Of a stretch of 64,000 bases of DNA, positions 23,801 through 33,551 are shown piece after piece (position 1 is the first letter of the stretch; each line of letters opens with the position of its first letter). Source of the stretch: Coenobita brevimanus. Taxonomy: Eukaryota; Arthropoda; Malacostraca; Decapoda; Coenobitidae. The translations under genes were made by a program, and so were the position numbers. The stretch lies in the NCBI GenBank assembly GCA_032717465.1, contig CM064663.1:14892989-14956988 (forward strand), in the 5' to 3' direction. The notes under the pieces are model-generated. The model had not been told where the DNA came from and made no database searches. It was given only the letters and a program-made list of their open reading frames with translations.

Positions 23801-24560
23801 TTATATTTTCGACCTTAACATCTATGGTCTCCCCAGATATATCTAAATTGGAGATCCTTGAGAAGGATCCCCAATCTGTTTTCTTACAGTTAAATTTTGG
23901 AGGTGGAGGGTCCGAAATGATGTCGTGTGTATAAGAAAGACAGATGGGTAAATGATCACTTCCCAAGGAGTCGTCGTAAGGGTCCCATGAGAGATCTTCA
24001 TGTATACCAGGGGAGGCCAAAGATAAGTCAATGGCTGAAAAGTTACCAGTTCGATCATCTACACGAGTCACTCTACCATCGTTCAGAAGACAGAGGTTGG
24101 ACTGTAGTATTAGGTCGGCTACTTGCTCTCCACGACCATCGATCATCAAGCTACCCCATTGATAGTGGTGGGCATTAAAGTCGCCCAACACTAACTTATT
24201 TCCAGGTAGATGTTCCACTAGTGAATTTAAAGCATCACTATCAATGGGGCCATGTGGAGGACAGTACAGAGAGCAAATAGACAGATACGTGTTATTAAAT
24301 TTTACTCTGCACGCGACTGCTTCCAGAGTAGAATTTAGAATCACTTCCGTTTGTGGGTGTGATTTGTGGGTGTAAATGGCAACTCCGTGACCTTCATATC
24401 TTCTATACGAGTGGTAGTGTCTGAACTGTGGAGGATCAGGATGATCCACCAGGCGCGTCTCCTGTAAACAAACAACGTCTGGCCTGTGTAGTGAAAGCAA
24501 GATAGCTATATTATGTAACTTATTCCCAATACCTCCACAATTCCACTGTAATACAGTCAA
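19977..24560 (-). pseudogene. ORF2 of LINE copy 1: endonuclease, RT, RNase H (one stop; read-through fusion at the end)
   Basis: ORF2 starts 9 nt after the ORF1 stop. Residues ~1-230 are an APE endonuclease (QWNCGG, QETRL, LGDFNAHH, SDHLPI). Residues ~330-800 are the RT (SPGPDTITYGMIQHL, CGFRKYKSSLDHL, DIRKAYDMTWRHG, GVPQGSVLSPTLF, YADDCAIWH). RNase H follows (LYTDGSKSSECVG, FSDSKSALQAI, WVPGHCRIYGNEQADLLA), then the C-terminal CDIC...H...C motif. Single in-frame TGA at 22608-22610 (Ser-TGA-Ala) breaks it. The natural terminator after GLIRVM (TGA in copy 2) is TGG here (20883-20885), so the frame runs on into the inserted RTE-like fragment and ends at 19977. Confidence 0.88.
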
Positions 24561-24569
24561 AGCGACGGT

Positions 24570-25916
24570 TTAAGATTTACGAAGGTGGCCCGTGCTCTTA
24601 GTTTTTTTATGCCGCCCGCCACCAGGCGAGTGGCTACCGGGGGACCTTTCCCGGTGCTTGCTTGTGGAGATCTCCATATTCTCGTCAATAACAAGGCTCC
24701 CAGAATCTACCGAGGAAGAGCTATTCTTTCTCTCCCTCGCTGGAGTAGGAGCAGGAAGGACATGAGGACGTGACTGTTTGGTGAGGGTGGTCAAGTTAAT
24801 TTTATCTGACTTGTCAGGCTTCTGTTTTGGCCGCACTGACTGCGAAGGAGCAGCGGCAGCCTGAGAGTATGAAGTGGCAACAGGGATGTCTGTCAGAGAG
24901 TTGGAACGTACAGGAGGCTTAGACTGAGAGGTAGGGCGTGGGGCATGAGGAGCGAATGTAAGGTCAGTCTGTGTCTCCACGGTGCACATCACAAGACGGG
25001 ACACAACCGCCGATGAATAGGAGAGATTTGGTTTGGGAGTTGCATGCAACTCCTTCACCTTCTTCCTAGCATCGTAAAAGGATATGCCCTCAGTTGCCTT
25101 CACTGTGCAGACCTCTTTCTCCTCCTTCCACTTGGGACAAACCCAAGAGAAAGTGGGGTGAGCGCCCTGGCAGTGAAAGCAACGTTCATTCTCTGATGTA
25201 CAGTGGTCAGCAGAATGGCCTACAGCCGCGCACTTGCCACATACTAGGTTTGAAGACCGACAAGCCTTTTCGTGGTGTCCATATATCTGACATTTTGCAC
25301 AACGAAGGGGGTTCGGGATGTATGGTCTGACATTGAAAATTTCGTATCCAACTTTCACATTGGATGGAAGAGATACTTTTCCAAAAGTCAAGACAACAGT
25401 TGCGGCCTTCGTCCTTATGCCTTCCGAAAATCTTGTAATAAATCTGGCCTCTATGACATCTTGCTGAGCAAGTTCCTGTACGATTTCTTCCTCTTCCATA
25501 AGCACCAGATCGCTGCAGGTGATAACACCCTTGCAGGAATTCATGGAGTGGGGGATCGTCATCTGGACATCGTAACTATGGAACTTCCTCAGTTTAAGCA
25601 AATCCTTGACCTGAGCTGAATTCATGGTTTTTACGAGGAGGTCTCCACTCGCAAGTTTTTTCACTTGTTCCACCTCTCTTGCACACCCATCAATCACCTT
25701 CTTGATGATGAAAGGATTGAGGCTGGACAGGGGAGTGGAACCAACCGCATGAATCAATACAAACTCGGCGTTATGTACATTAATGTCAAGGCGGGTACGT
25801 GTCTGGGGCCGTTCAGTCTGGGGGCAGTCCGTCCGTGCAGCAGTCGGGAGTTGGTCAGGACTACCTCCCCCCCTGAAGGGGGGGGAGGCAGTAGGGTTGT
25901 CCGCCATAGGGACCAC
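24570..25916 (-). CDS. ORF1 of LINE copy 1: gag-like protein with zinc knuckles
   Basis: The 448-residue product is the nucleic-acid-binding ORF1 protein of an I-group LINE; it would coat the element's RNA. An N-terminal fold (residues ~45-190, GSTPLSSLNPFIIKKVIDG) precedes three cysteine clusters at ~207-265: CAKCQIYGHHEKAC, CGKCAAVGHSADHC and CFHCQGAHPTFSWVC. A serine-, proline- and lysine-rich tail follows. The frame is fully open. The start may be Met-1 or Met-4 (MADNPTAS). Copies 2 and 3 carry diverged, broken homologues. Confidence 0.85.
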   Translation of the reverse strand: MVPMADNPTASPPFRGGGSPDQLPTAARTDCPQTERPQTRTRLDINVHNAEFVLIHAVGSTPLSSLNPFIIKKVIDGCAREVEQVKKLASGDLLVKTMNSAQVKDLLKLRKFHSYDVQMTIPHSMNSCKGVITCSDLVLMEEEEIVQELAQQDVIEARFITRFSEGIRTKAATVVLTFGKVSLPSNVKVGYEIFNVRPYIPNPLRCAKCQIYGHHEKACRSSNLVCGKCAAVGHSADHCTSENERCFHCQGAHPTFSWVCPKWKEEKEVCTVKATEGISFYDARKKVKELHATPKPNLSYSSAVVSRLVMCTVETQTDLTFAPHAPRPTSQSKPPVRSNSLTDIPVATSYSQAAAAPSQSVRPKQKPDKSDKINLTTLTKQSRPHVLPAPTPARERKNSSSSVDSGSLVIDENMEISTSKHRERSPGSHSPGGGRHKKTKSTGHLRKS

Positions 25917-26439
25917 TTCCCCCTAACGGGGGAAGTGGGAAGGAGGAGGAAAAACGAACAAGGGACAAACAACCAGGGACCACACACCTATGGCTAAGAA
26001 TGCCCTCTCAATCCACTCCAGGGAGGCCCGACCGTGTTACTTCACACCCCAGAGCGATCAGTGGGGGGGACCCTCCGTGGGCGAGTAAGCAAAGGTAATC
26101 TTAGTAAATAGATATAGACACTTACTATATCTCTAGCAAGGGTAGGGAGGAAAATTAGTACTAACTAATCCTAAGAGTCACCAGAAGGGTGAAAAAAAAA
26201 AAAAAAAAAACTAATGCCTGTGAGGCAGCCCTGAAAACTAGAGGAGAGCCAGAAACACACGTCCGTCCTCTCCGCAACCATCCATCAAAGTCATCTGCAT
26301 TCTCCGACTGAAGCAGCGGTATATATATACCCCACGGATGAAGCCCGGCTTGCTTCACCTAGCAGTGTGGGGCTCCGAGGCGGTGATCCAACCATAACGA
26401 GGGAGCCCGGTGCTCCGGTAGTTTAGTGGTGGTGTCACA

Positions 26440-26448
26440 CCTCCCCCC
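26440..26448 (-). promoter_or_regulatory. Polypurine tract of the Gypsy element
   Basis: The minus strand reads AGGGGGGAG then G directly before the LTR start TGTGACACC. This is the expected plus-strand primer site of an LTR retrotransposon and fixes the inner edge of the 3' LTR. Confidence 0.8.
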
Positions 26449-26510
26449 TATAACGACACTCCATCGAAGAGGTGGTGTCATAGAGGCTGTAAAGGACTTT
26501 GAGGTGGGTG

Positions 26511-28130
26511 TTACAGGCGGCTGAGTGTGTCTGCTAGGAGATTTTCTGAACCTCTGATGTGGTGAATGTCAGTGTTAAAGGGTTGGAGGTATAGGGACCA
26601 TCTTAAAAGCCGTTGATTTGAGAACTTGTTTCGATCCAGAAATGAGAGGGGGTTGTGATCTGTATACACTTGCAGAGAGGCGCTGTTAGGAGAAAGGTAG
26701 CCCCCAAACTTTTTGATGGCAGAGACGATGGCGAGTAGCTCCTTCTCTATAGTGGAGTAGCGACGATGATGGACGTCCAGCTTCACAGAGTGGTAGGCGA
26801 CAGGGTTTAGTATGCCTTCCTTCTCCTGAAGCAGGGTGGCTCCCACAGCTTCTTCACTGGCGTCAGTGTGTAGGATGAATGGCTTGTTGAAGTCCGGCGA
26901 GAGCAGCACGGGATCTTGGGTGAGGAACGTTTTGAGTTGGTTGACGGAGGTCTGGCAGTAGTCTTCCCTAATGAATGGCACAGAGCCACTCGTCATCCTG
27001 GTGAGTGGAGCAGCTCCGGTAACACCCGGCCATTCCCAAAAAATGCATCAGCGCCTTCCGGGTAGTGGGTGCAGGGTACTGGATGATGGTGGAGATGTTG
27101 GCTGCTTTGGGATGGATGACTCCTCTGCCCACCTCATGTCGCAAGTACATCACCGTGGCCCGGCCAAAGGTGGTCTTGGCCAGCTTCACCGTGAGGTTGG
27201 CGTCATGTAGTCTGGACAGCACCTAGGAGAGTTGGCAGAGATGTTGTTGCCAGTGGGGAGAAAAAATTAGTATGTCGTCCAGGTAGACTGATACTCCATC
27301 TAAGTCTCGCAATAGATAACTCATGGCCCGTTGGAAAGTGACGGGACTATTACTCATACCGAAGGGCATTACAGTATACTGGTAAAGCCCGAAAGGAGTA
27401 GCAAAGGCAGAGATGAGTTGAGCATCATTGGTTAAAGGACTTTGGTAATAGCCCCGAAGCAAGTCAATTTTAGTAATGAACTGTGATTGTCCCACCTCAT
27501 CAATCAGATCATCTACACAGGGGAGTGGATAGGCGTCTGGGATCGTCACAGAGTTGACTCGGCGGTAGTCAGTGCAGGGACGTAGTTGTCCATCTTCCTT
27601 GGGCACGATTAGACAGGGTGATGCCCACGGAGACTGGCTGGGGACTGCTAATCCTTGGTCCAACAGGTAGTCCACCTCCTTCTGCATCTGTGCTTTCTTC
27701 TGTGGATGTAACCTATAAGGGTTGCATTTAATTGGATGGGTTCCTGGCACCAACTTGACTTCATGAGAGGTGATGGTACATCGGCCAGTATTGTTATTAA
27801 ACAATTTAGGGTACTGTCTTATAATTGTTTCTAAATCCTGTTTTTGTATTTGTATTGGTGTGAGGTGTTGGAGATATTGTTGCAGATTGTTAAGTATCTC
27901 CGAGTTGGACAGTGGAGGGATTGGAATGGTGCTAGCTAACTCCGGCTCCTGAACCATAGGGCGGATGCAAGGGATAGCTTCCAAGGTTTCAGGAGGGTTG
28001 GGCCTTGCTGTATTTATGGTGTGTTGTAAGTCTGTGGGTAACATGAGTCTCGGGGAGTTGTCTGGTGGTTCCTGGTGGTTATAGGGCTCAAGTAAGTTAA
28101 TATGAACATGTTGAGTTGCCTTGCGACGGT
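26511..28130 (-). pseudogene. Gypsy reverse transcriptase and RNase H (C-terminal part of pol)
   Basis: RT (28044-27223) contains LVPGTHPIKCNPYRLHP, SPWASPCLIVPKEDG, CTDYRRVNSVT, ITKIDLLRGYYQSPL, FGMSNSPVTFQRAM and the catalytic YLDDILIFS. A TAG stop near 27222 interrupts VLSRLHDANLTVKLAK. A small frame-shifting deletion near 27015 precedes RNase H: FILHTDASEEAVGATLLQ, TIEKELLAIVSAIKKF, VYTDHNPLSFL and ADTLSRL. The TAA stop at 26511-26513 follows at once, then the polypurine tract. RNase H is thus the last domain of pol; no integrase follows it. Confidence 0.88.
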
Positions 28131-29812
28131 CTGGGGTCTCTAATATATAGCTGTAATTTGACAGTTTTCTCTGAACTCTATATGGCTGTGATATTTTGTT
28201 TGTAGAGGAGAGCCAGTGACAGGGATGTATGCCAAAACCATATCACCCTCACTGAATTCCCTAACGTGAGATTTATTATCATAGTGATTCTTCATGACTG
28301 TCTGGGCATGAGTTAAGTTCTTCTTAGCAAAAGCTCGAACCTTACTCAATTTATCTTGAAGGGAATTTAAGTACTGTTGGACAGTTATCAGTTTACTGGT
28401 GGGTGAGGCTATCATATGGTCCTTGATCACTTTAAGGGGCCCCCTTACCTTGCTTCCATACAAGAGTTCAAAAGGAGAAACACCCAAGGAGTCAGATGGC
28501 GTTTCACGAATGGTGAAAAGAAGGAAGGGCAGTCCCTCATTCCAATCATGATCCTCCTTATGGCAGAATTTACGAATCATAGTCTTGAGAGTTTGATGTA
28601 GTCTCTCTAATGCACCCTGCGACTGTGGATGGTAAGCTGTGGACAGAGATTGTTTAATCCCTAATTCCTTAAGGACCTGGGTAAATAGTTCACTTGTAAA
28701 GTTAGAACCTCTGTCTAACTGGATTTCCTGAGGGATGCCAAATGTTGTAAACATGTGTGTTAAGGTTTTGGGTACATTTTTTGGGGAAATGTTCTTTAAA
28801 GGAAATGCCTCAAGATATCTAGTGGTGGGGCACAGAGTAGTGAGTATATACCGATTGCCTTTCTTGGTCCTAGGAAGTGGTCCACCTATGTCAATAATAA
28901 TCTTTTGGAAAGGCTCAGCAGGTACTTGAATGGGTTGTAAGGGATAAGGAGGAATTACTTCATTCGATTTACGTACTACTTGACAAGTATGACAATTCTT
29001 AACAAAGTCCTTCTTCATGCCTAGCCAGAAAAATTCACTTAGCAATCTAGAATAAGTTTTTTGATACCTAAATGACCTGCAAGGCCTGCATGAGCAACTT
29101 CCATTACAGGATGCGGCAAGCTTTTGGGGGGAGGCGGTGGCTGAATCGGTAGAGAGGCGGCTTGCAGTCCTGATGGACCCAGATTCGAATCCTGGCTGGG
29201 GCAGGGAACAGTTTAAGGATTTGAATTTCATAAAAGCAGACTTTACTGATCTACCAGATGACCCACCGACATGTCGTAAAAATACCCACGGTAATACCAT
29301 TACACCAGTCCTGTATTAGACAGCCCTAGCATGTATTCAATATGGACGATGGGTGTTAGCGCCGAAGTGGTGACATGTGGAGGTGTAGGAGGACTACTGG
29401 GCCTTGGGATAGGCTACTGCCCCCGAGATATAGGCCCTGAAGCCTTTGCCCAAAGTCGGACACATAAAAAAATAAAATAAATAAAAACTATTTGATGGTA
29501 CTCAGGCCATGTGTCATCATCACCTAGTTGGGATGGCTTATGCATTCTCATGAGTACTCCATCTTGGTGGTAAAATGAAGGAGGATGGATTATATCCTTG
29601 GAAATGGCTTTATTATGCAAATGAGTCAGGGAAGTGTCACTTTGTTGTGCTTCTTTAAGATTTTGTTCAGAAAATATGGTAGGAATGGTGCTTTGGGGAG
29701 GTAGGGTAGATTTAATTACTGTACTACCTTTGGATTGTGATCTGGTAATGGCACAACTAGGGAATAAGTTAGGTTGGGCTTGTTCAAGATCATCTGTTGG
29801 ATTCTGAGGCAA
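28090..29812 (-). pseudogene. Gypsy integrase, upstream of RT
   Basis: The pre-integrase zinc-binding region (29812-29488) ends in DDDTWPEYHQIV and continues after SINE copy 2 (29133-29487) with HPVMEVAHAGLAGHLG and CHTCQV (H2C2). The catalytic core shows IIIDIGGPLP (first D), LDRGSNFTS (second D) and HPQSQGALERLHQTLK (E). A GPY-type C-terminal region lies at ~28190-28090 (KLSNYSYILETPDRR, HVHINLLEPYN) in a shifted frame. One frameshift near 29070 follows the zinc region. Placed between protease and RT, this is the Ty1/Copia-like order found in Gmr1-type Gypsy elements. Confidence 0.88.
29133..29487 (+). mobile_element. tRNA-derived SINE, copy 2, inside the Gypsy integrase
   Basis: The head has an A-box-like tggctgaatcggtagag and a B-box-like gattcgaatcc at 29182-29192, resembling a Ser/Leu-type tRNA with a long variable arm. 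The body is shared with copies 1 and 3 (ctggggcagggaacagttta.., ..caaagtcggacacat) and ends in an A-rich tail. It splits the H2C2 zinc region of the integrase. No clear target duplication was found. Confidence 0.88.
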
Positions 29813-29913
29813 AGGAGACTTACTGACAACTAGAGGAGAGCAAACAAGTCCTCCAGCCAGATCGTTGCCAAGAATGAAATCAACATCTGGAATGGTTAAT
29901 GATTCATCTTCAC

Positions 29914-30555
29914 TTACCCTATGGTGACAGTTCCCTGGACCAAGCCACAGTTCAGGTGCACTCTGGCCAGAAGAGTGGGGAAGGGATCGTGAAAGTCCCT
30001 CAGATATACCAGTTCTCCTGTATAGTTATCCTGGATATTGGGTAAGGCAGATTTCCGGATGAGGGATTGAGCAGCGCAAGTGTCCCGCACTATCTGGACA
30101 GTGTGCTCCTGTTGGCCAGGACCAAGCGAGACTGTACCGGTGGAACAGAATGGCTGGAATGGATCAGGAGAATTTGCATTGGGTGGCATGGATTGGATGG
30201 AAGCAACAGGCTTTTTTGCAGAGATCTTGGCCACCTTGCACTTGGGGTCTGGGCAATTTGTTATTATATGCCCAGGTTTTTTACAAAAAAAAAAAAAAAA
30301 ACAGACAGGAGTGTTCTGTGCCACTTGTTTACCATCTTTCTTTCTATCTGTGTTCTTATTACTATCAGCACCTTTGGAACTACCAGGCAACCTAACAGTG
30401 GGTGACTGGGTTTTCCTCTCCCTGGGGGGTGAGCGATACAGTAGTGAGTAGATATCAGCCAATTGGGCTGCTTTAGGCAAATCAGTCTCCTCCCTATCGA
30501 TAATGTGTACCTTGATAGAGTGTGGAACGTTTCTCACGAACTCTTCAAGAGCAAC
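29914..30555 (-). pseudogene. Gypsy gag C-terminus (zinc knuckle) and protease
   Basis: VRNVPHSIKVHIIDREETDL is the end of capsid. The zinc knuckle CKKPGHIITNC is preceded by a Phe run from a 17-base A tract on the plus strand (30284-30300), which pushes the first cysteine away (VCFFFFFCKK). The protease region reads VQIVRDTCAAQSLIRKSALP: the catalytic D-T-G is D-T-C here. A frameshift at ~29915 separates VQGTVTIG from the downstream SEDESLTIPDVDFILGNDL. Confidence 0.8.
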
Positions 30556-30560
30556 TTGAA

Positions 30561-30918
30561 GGCGGTGGCTGAATCAGTAGAGAGGCGGCCTGCGGTCCTA
30601 ATGGACCCAGGATCGAATCCCGGCTGGGGCAGGGAACAGTTTAAGGATTTGAATTTCCTTAAAGCAGACTTGCCTGATCTACCAGATGACCCGCCGACAT
30701 GTCGTAAAATACCCCCGCTAATACCAATACACCAATCCTGTATGAGACAGCCTTAGCTTGTATTCAATATGGATGGTGGGTGTTATCGCCGAAGTGGTGA
30801 CATGAGGAGGTGTAGGAGGACTACTGGGCCTTGGGATAGGTCACTGCCTCCGAGAAATAGGCCATGAAGCCTTTGCCCAGAGTCGGACACACACACACAC
30901 ACACAAAAAAAAAAAAAA
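30561..30918 (+). mobile_element. tRNA-derived SINE, copy 3, inside Gypsy gag
   Basis: Closely similar to copy 2, with the same start ggcggtggctgaatc, B-box-like ggatcgaatcc, body, and end 'agagtcggacacac' running into a CA repeat and poly-A. It separates capsid residues TFDQLLNR from LEEFVRNVP of the minus-strand gag. Confidence 0.88.
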
Positions 30919-30964
30919 CACGATTAAGTAACTGATCAAAAGTGTTCACAGATGCAGACTTTAA

Positions 30965-31863
30965 TCATCGTTTTAAGGAACGAAGCTTAGAGGCAAACTC
31001 CACATAGGTTTGGTACTGAAGCTTAACAAGGTTACGGAAAGCTTGGCGGTAACCCTCTGTGGAGATTGAATACGTTGCGAGAATGGCCTTCTTGACTGTT
31101 ACATAATCAGTGTTGTTCTCAATGTTGTTACAAACAGTTAAAGCCTTATCTGATAGTTTAGGCTTTATGAGCCATACCCAGCCTGCTTCAGGGATCTCGA
31201 AATGTCTGACTGTTGATTCAAATTCCCGAAAGAACGCCTCAGGATCGTTATCAGGGAGAGATGGGATTAGTTTTACATATTTAAGCAAGTCAAAGTTACG
31301 AGGTGTTTGAGATGTAGGGAGGTTCTGAGGTCCTAGCGGGTTTGATTGTGTGCCTGCTAGTTGGGCTTGAAGAGCCTGAAGTTGCAGTTCATACTGCCTA
31401 TTTCTTTCCATTTCTTCATGTTCACTTTCACGCTGTCTTTCTCTTTCTTCAAGTTCTTTCTCTCTTTGTTCATGCACCATTTTCTCACGTTCATGTTCTC
31501 TTTCCTCTCTTTCATACTCCATTTTCATTTGCATTGCCTGCATCTCTACTTTCTTTATCTCCAGCAGGATTTGAAGATCTTTGATTATACTGGAAGCTTC
31601 TAGCTCCACTGCATGGGCTTCGACTACCTCTGTGTCTTCTAAATGGGTCAGAATTAGTGCTCTTAACATATCTTTCCTCACATCCTGAGCGAATGGAATT
31701 TTAATGACTTAGCAATGTACTTAAGGTCATCCTTAGATATTTTAGCAGCTTTAAGTTCATCCAAGGAGGGGTTGCCGACAAACCCTAATGCATTAAAGTC
31801 AGTCATGGTCTTGAAAGTTCCGCACTCTAAGTGAAACCTGCTAATGGCCTTATTTCTAAGCAC
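30965..31863 (-). pseudogene. Gypsy gag, N-terminal and capsid part
   Basis: An N-terminal segment (31863-31678: TMTDFNALGFVGNPSLDELK) is out of frame by one base with the main stretch (31681-30965). The main stretch has an E/R-rich coiled coil (YEREEREHEREKMVHEQREK) and a capsid-like domain (LIPSLPDNDPEAFFREFEST, WVWLIKPKLSDKALTV, GYRQAFRNL). A TGA then interrupts the RxLKS..V.TFDQLL continuation. Similar gag proteins are common in crustacean Gypsy elements. Confidence 0.8.
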
Positions 31864-32150
31864 TGACCAGGAATAACTGGTACAACATGTATACAGTCAA
31901 TATAGTTATAAGGCAGTAAAGTATAACAAATGAAAATAGTCAAGTACAGTTGGCTAACTAGCAGGGACAAGATTGGCAGTTAAGAATAGTTTAGCAATGA
32001 CAAGAAATAACTCATGGGATAACAGCCGAATACTGACGGCTGATTATCTGTAACAAGGGGATAGTTATGGACAGACTAGCATTAACCGGGAACAAGATGG
32101 TTAACTACTAGTGATCGATTAAACAAAAATTACCTCCTGTTAAATTCTTC

Positions 32151-32511
32151 TATCTATCTATCTATTGCCAGACGCCTCAATCCCGTTTGGGGTGGCCACA
32201 AACAAATCGCCTCCAAGTCGCCCTGTCCCCCGGCATTTCACTGCCCTGCTCCCAACTCACACCCCCCTCTCTCATATACCTCTCCACCCCATCCCTCCAT
32301 CTCATCCTCGGCCTCCCCCTCCCTCTTCCCCCCTCCACCTCACTCACATACACTCTCTTCGTCAGTCTTTCACCCTCCATCCTCTTCACATGGCCAAACC
32401 ACCTCAGTGTGTTCCTCATAACGCTTCCTATCACATCCACATCAACACCACAACGCTCCTTTATATATATCCTCATTCGTCGGCCTGTCTCTCCATGTGA
32501 CTCCACAGGCT
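32151..32511 (-). pseudogene. RTE-like LINE 3' fragment in the Gypsy leader
   Basis: Short 3' end with tail tatctatctatc at 32151. It is very similar to the 3' end of the element at 61453-62836 (SWEQGSEMPGDRATWRRF, VCGHPKRD). It is inserted between the Gypsy PBS and gag. It is truncated at a different point from the other copies. Confidence 0.85.
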
Positions 32512-32966
32512 TATAAACCAATAATTGATAAACATGAATGAGCTTCTGATACTATAACGCAATAACAAGCCAGGTTATCCAGGAGAGTATCAGCCCACAC
32601 TAACACACAAACAAGTCCTGAATAAGTACTCTTTCGAAATAATAACTGGCTGAGAGAGTTTAAGAATGGTCAGGTTACCACGTAGTATAAGTAATTAAAG
32701 GCTGTGAAAGTCAGTGGTTCACCACAGGTACATGGGTAACAAGATGAGTCTCTAACGGCTGGTGGGAAACAAGTCCTTACAACTGGAACAGCCCAAACAA
32801 TCACACCTATCCTGCTACATTAACTACCCTTAAATGGCCACTACGTAAGTCAATGGAAGCAGGCCTCACCGAAGGCTACACATGTGACGTGACCCTGTGA
32901 GGCGGAGAGGTTGTATTCGTTATGGTAGATAATTACTTAATTACTAAACAAGCTGATTAATTATCA

Positions 32967-32984
32967 ATCCCGGACGGGCCCCCA
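32967..32984 (-). promoter_or_regulatory. Primer binding site, tRNA-Pro-like
   Basis: The minus strand reads TGGGGGCCCGTCCGGGAT two bases after the LTR end (TTACA TG). It matches the well-known tRNA-Pro binding site at 17 of 18 positions. This fixes 32987 as the LTR edge and the minus strand as the coding strand. Confidence 0.85.
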
Positions 32985-33414
32985 CATGTAACAATCCGCC
33001 GAGTGGTTATCTAGTTCGGGGCAGACTCTACATTTGGTGTATGGTAAGGAGACAAGAAACAGAGTGGAACTTAACTATACTTTAATATTAAACCTTACAC
33101 TACAAAAGTACATAACTTTATGACAAGTAACAAGGTTAATGGCAAAGATTAAAGTTATAACACTTAAATAGTAGTTACTGCACAAAGAACAAGACAAATA
33201 GATCAGGTACTTAAGCAAACGGACAAAGGGAAACCGTTACAGGCAAGATACAGAATTACATGATATACAAATAATACAAAATTGATGTACAACCTCTTCC
33301 ACGTCACAATGTCACCGAACACTGTTACTGTGAGGGAGGTGGATGGAGGCGGTGTCAACCCACTCAGGGAGGAGGAACACTGCCAGCCGTTAATAGTGTG
33401 AGTCTGCATTCTCC

Positions 33415-33474
33415 TTTTTTTTTTTTTTTTTTTTCCTATCGACCATTGAGGCCGGAGCCCCTGGTCATTAAGGC

Positions 33475-33551
<77 letters not shown>

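Larger units (their letters stand above)
19028..26293 (-). mobile_element. I-group LINE copy 1, nearly complete, in the 3' LTR
   Basis: The element has a poly-A tail (20 T on the plus strand, 19028-19047), a 3' UTR, ORF2 (endonuclease, RT, RNase H, zinc motif), ORF1 (gag-like, zinc knuckles) and a 5' UTR starting TGACTTTGATGG. It is about 6.35 kb without the RTE-like insertion at 19947-20862. The 3' UTR has TA/CATA microsatellites (19117-19225) and a duplicated hairpin. A perfect 12-bp target duplication flanks it. ORF1 is open, and ORF2 has one stop and a lost terminator, so this is the best preserved of the three copies. Confidence 0.88.
18600..26439 (-). repeat. 3' LTR of the Gypsy element, interrupted by an I-group LINE
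   Basis: The LTR proper is 26306-26439 (U3 start TGTGACACC, containing a TATATATA run and a CCGGAGCACCGGGCTCC palindrome-like block) plus 18600-19027 (U5 side, ending TTACA), about 562 bp in all. The LINE at 19028-26293 is flanked by the 12-bp repeat tctgcattctcc (19016-19027 and 26294-26305). Confidence 0.85.

Noticed and set aside
29133..29210. tRNA gene (A-box and B-box-like sequence)
   Set aside because: It is the head of a SINE: no folded acceptor stem closes, and the same body follows in all three copies.
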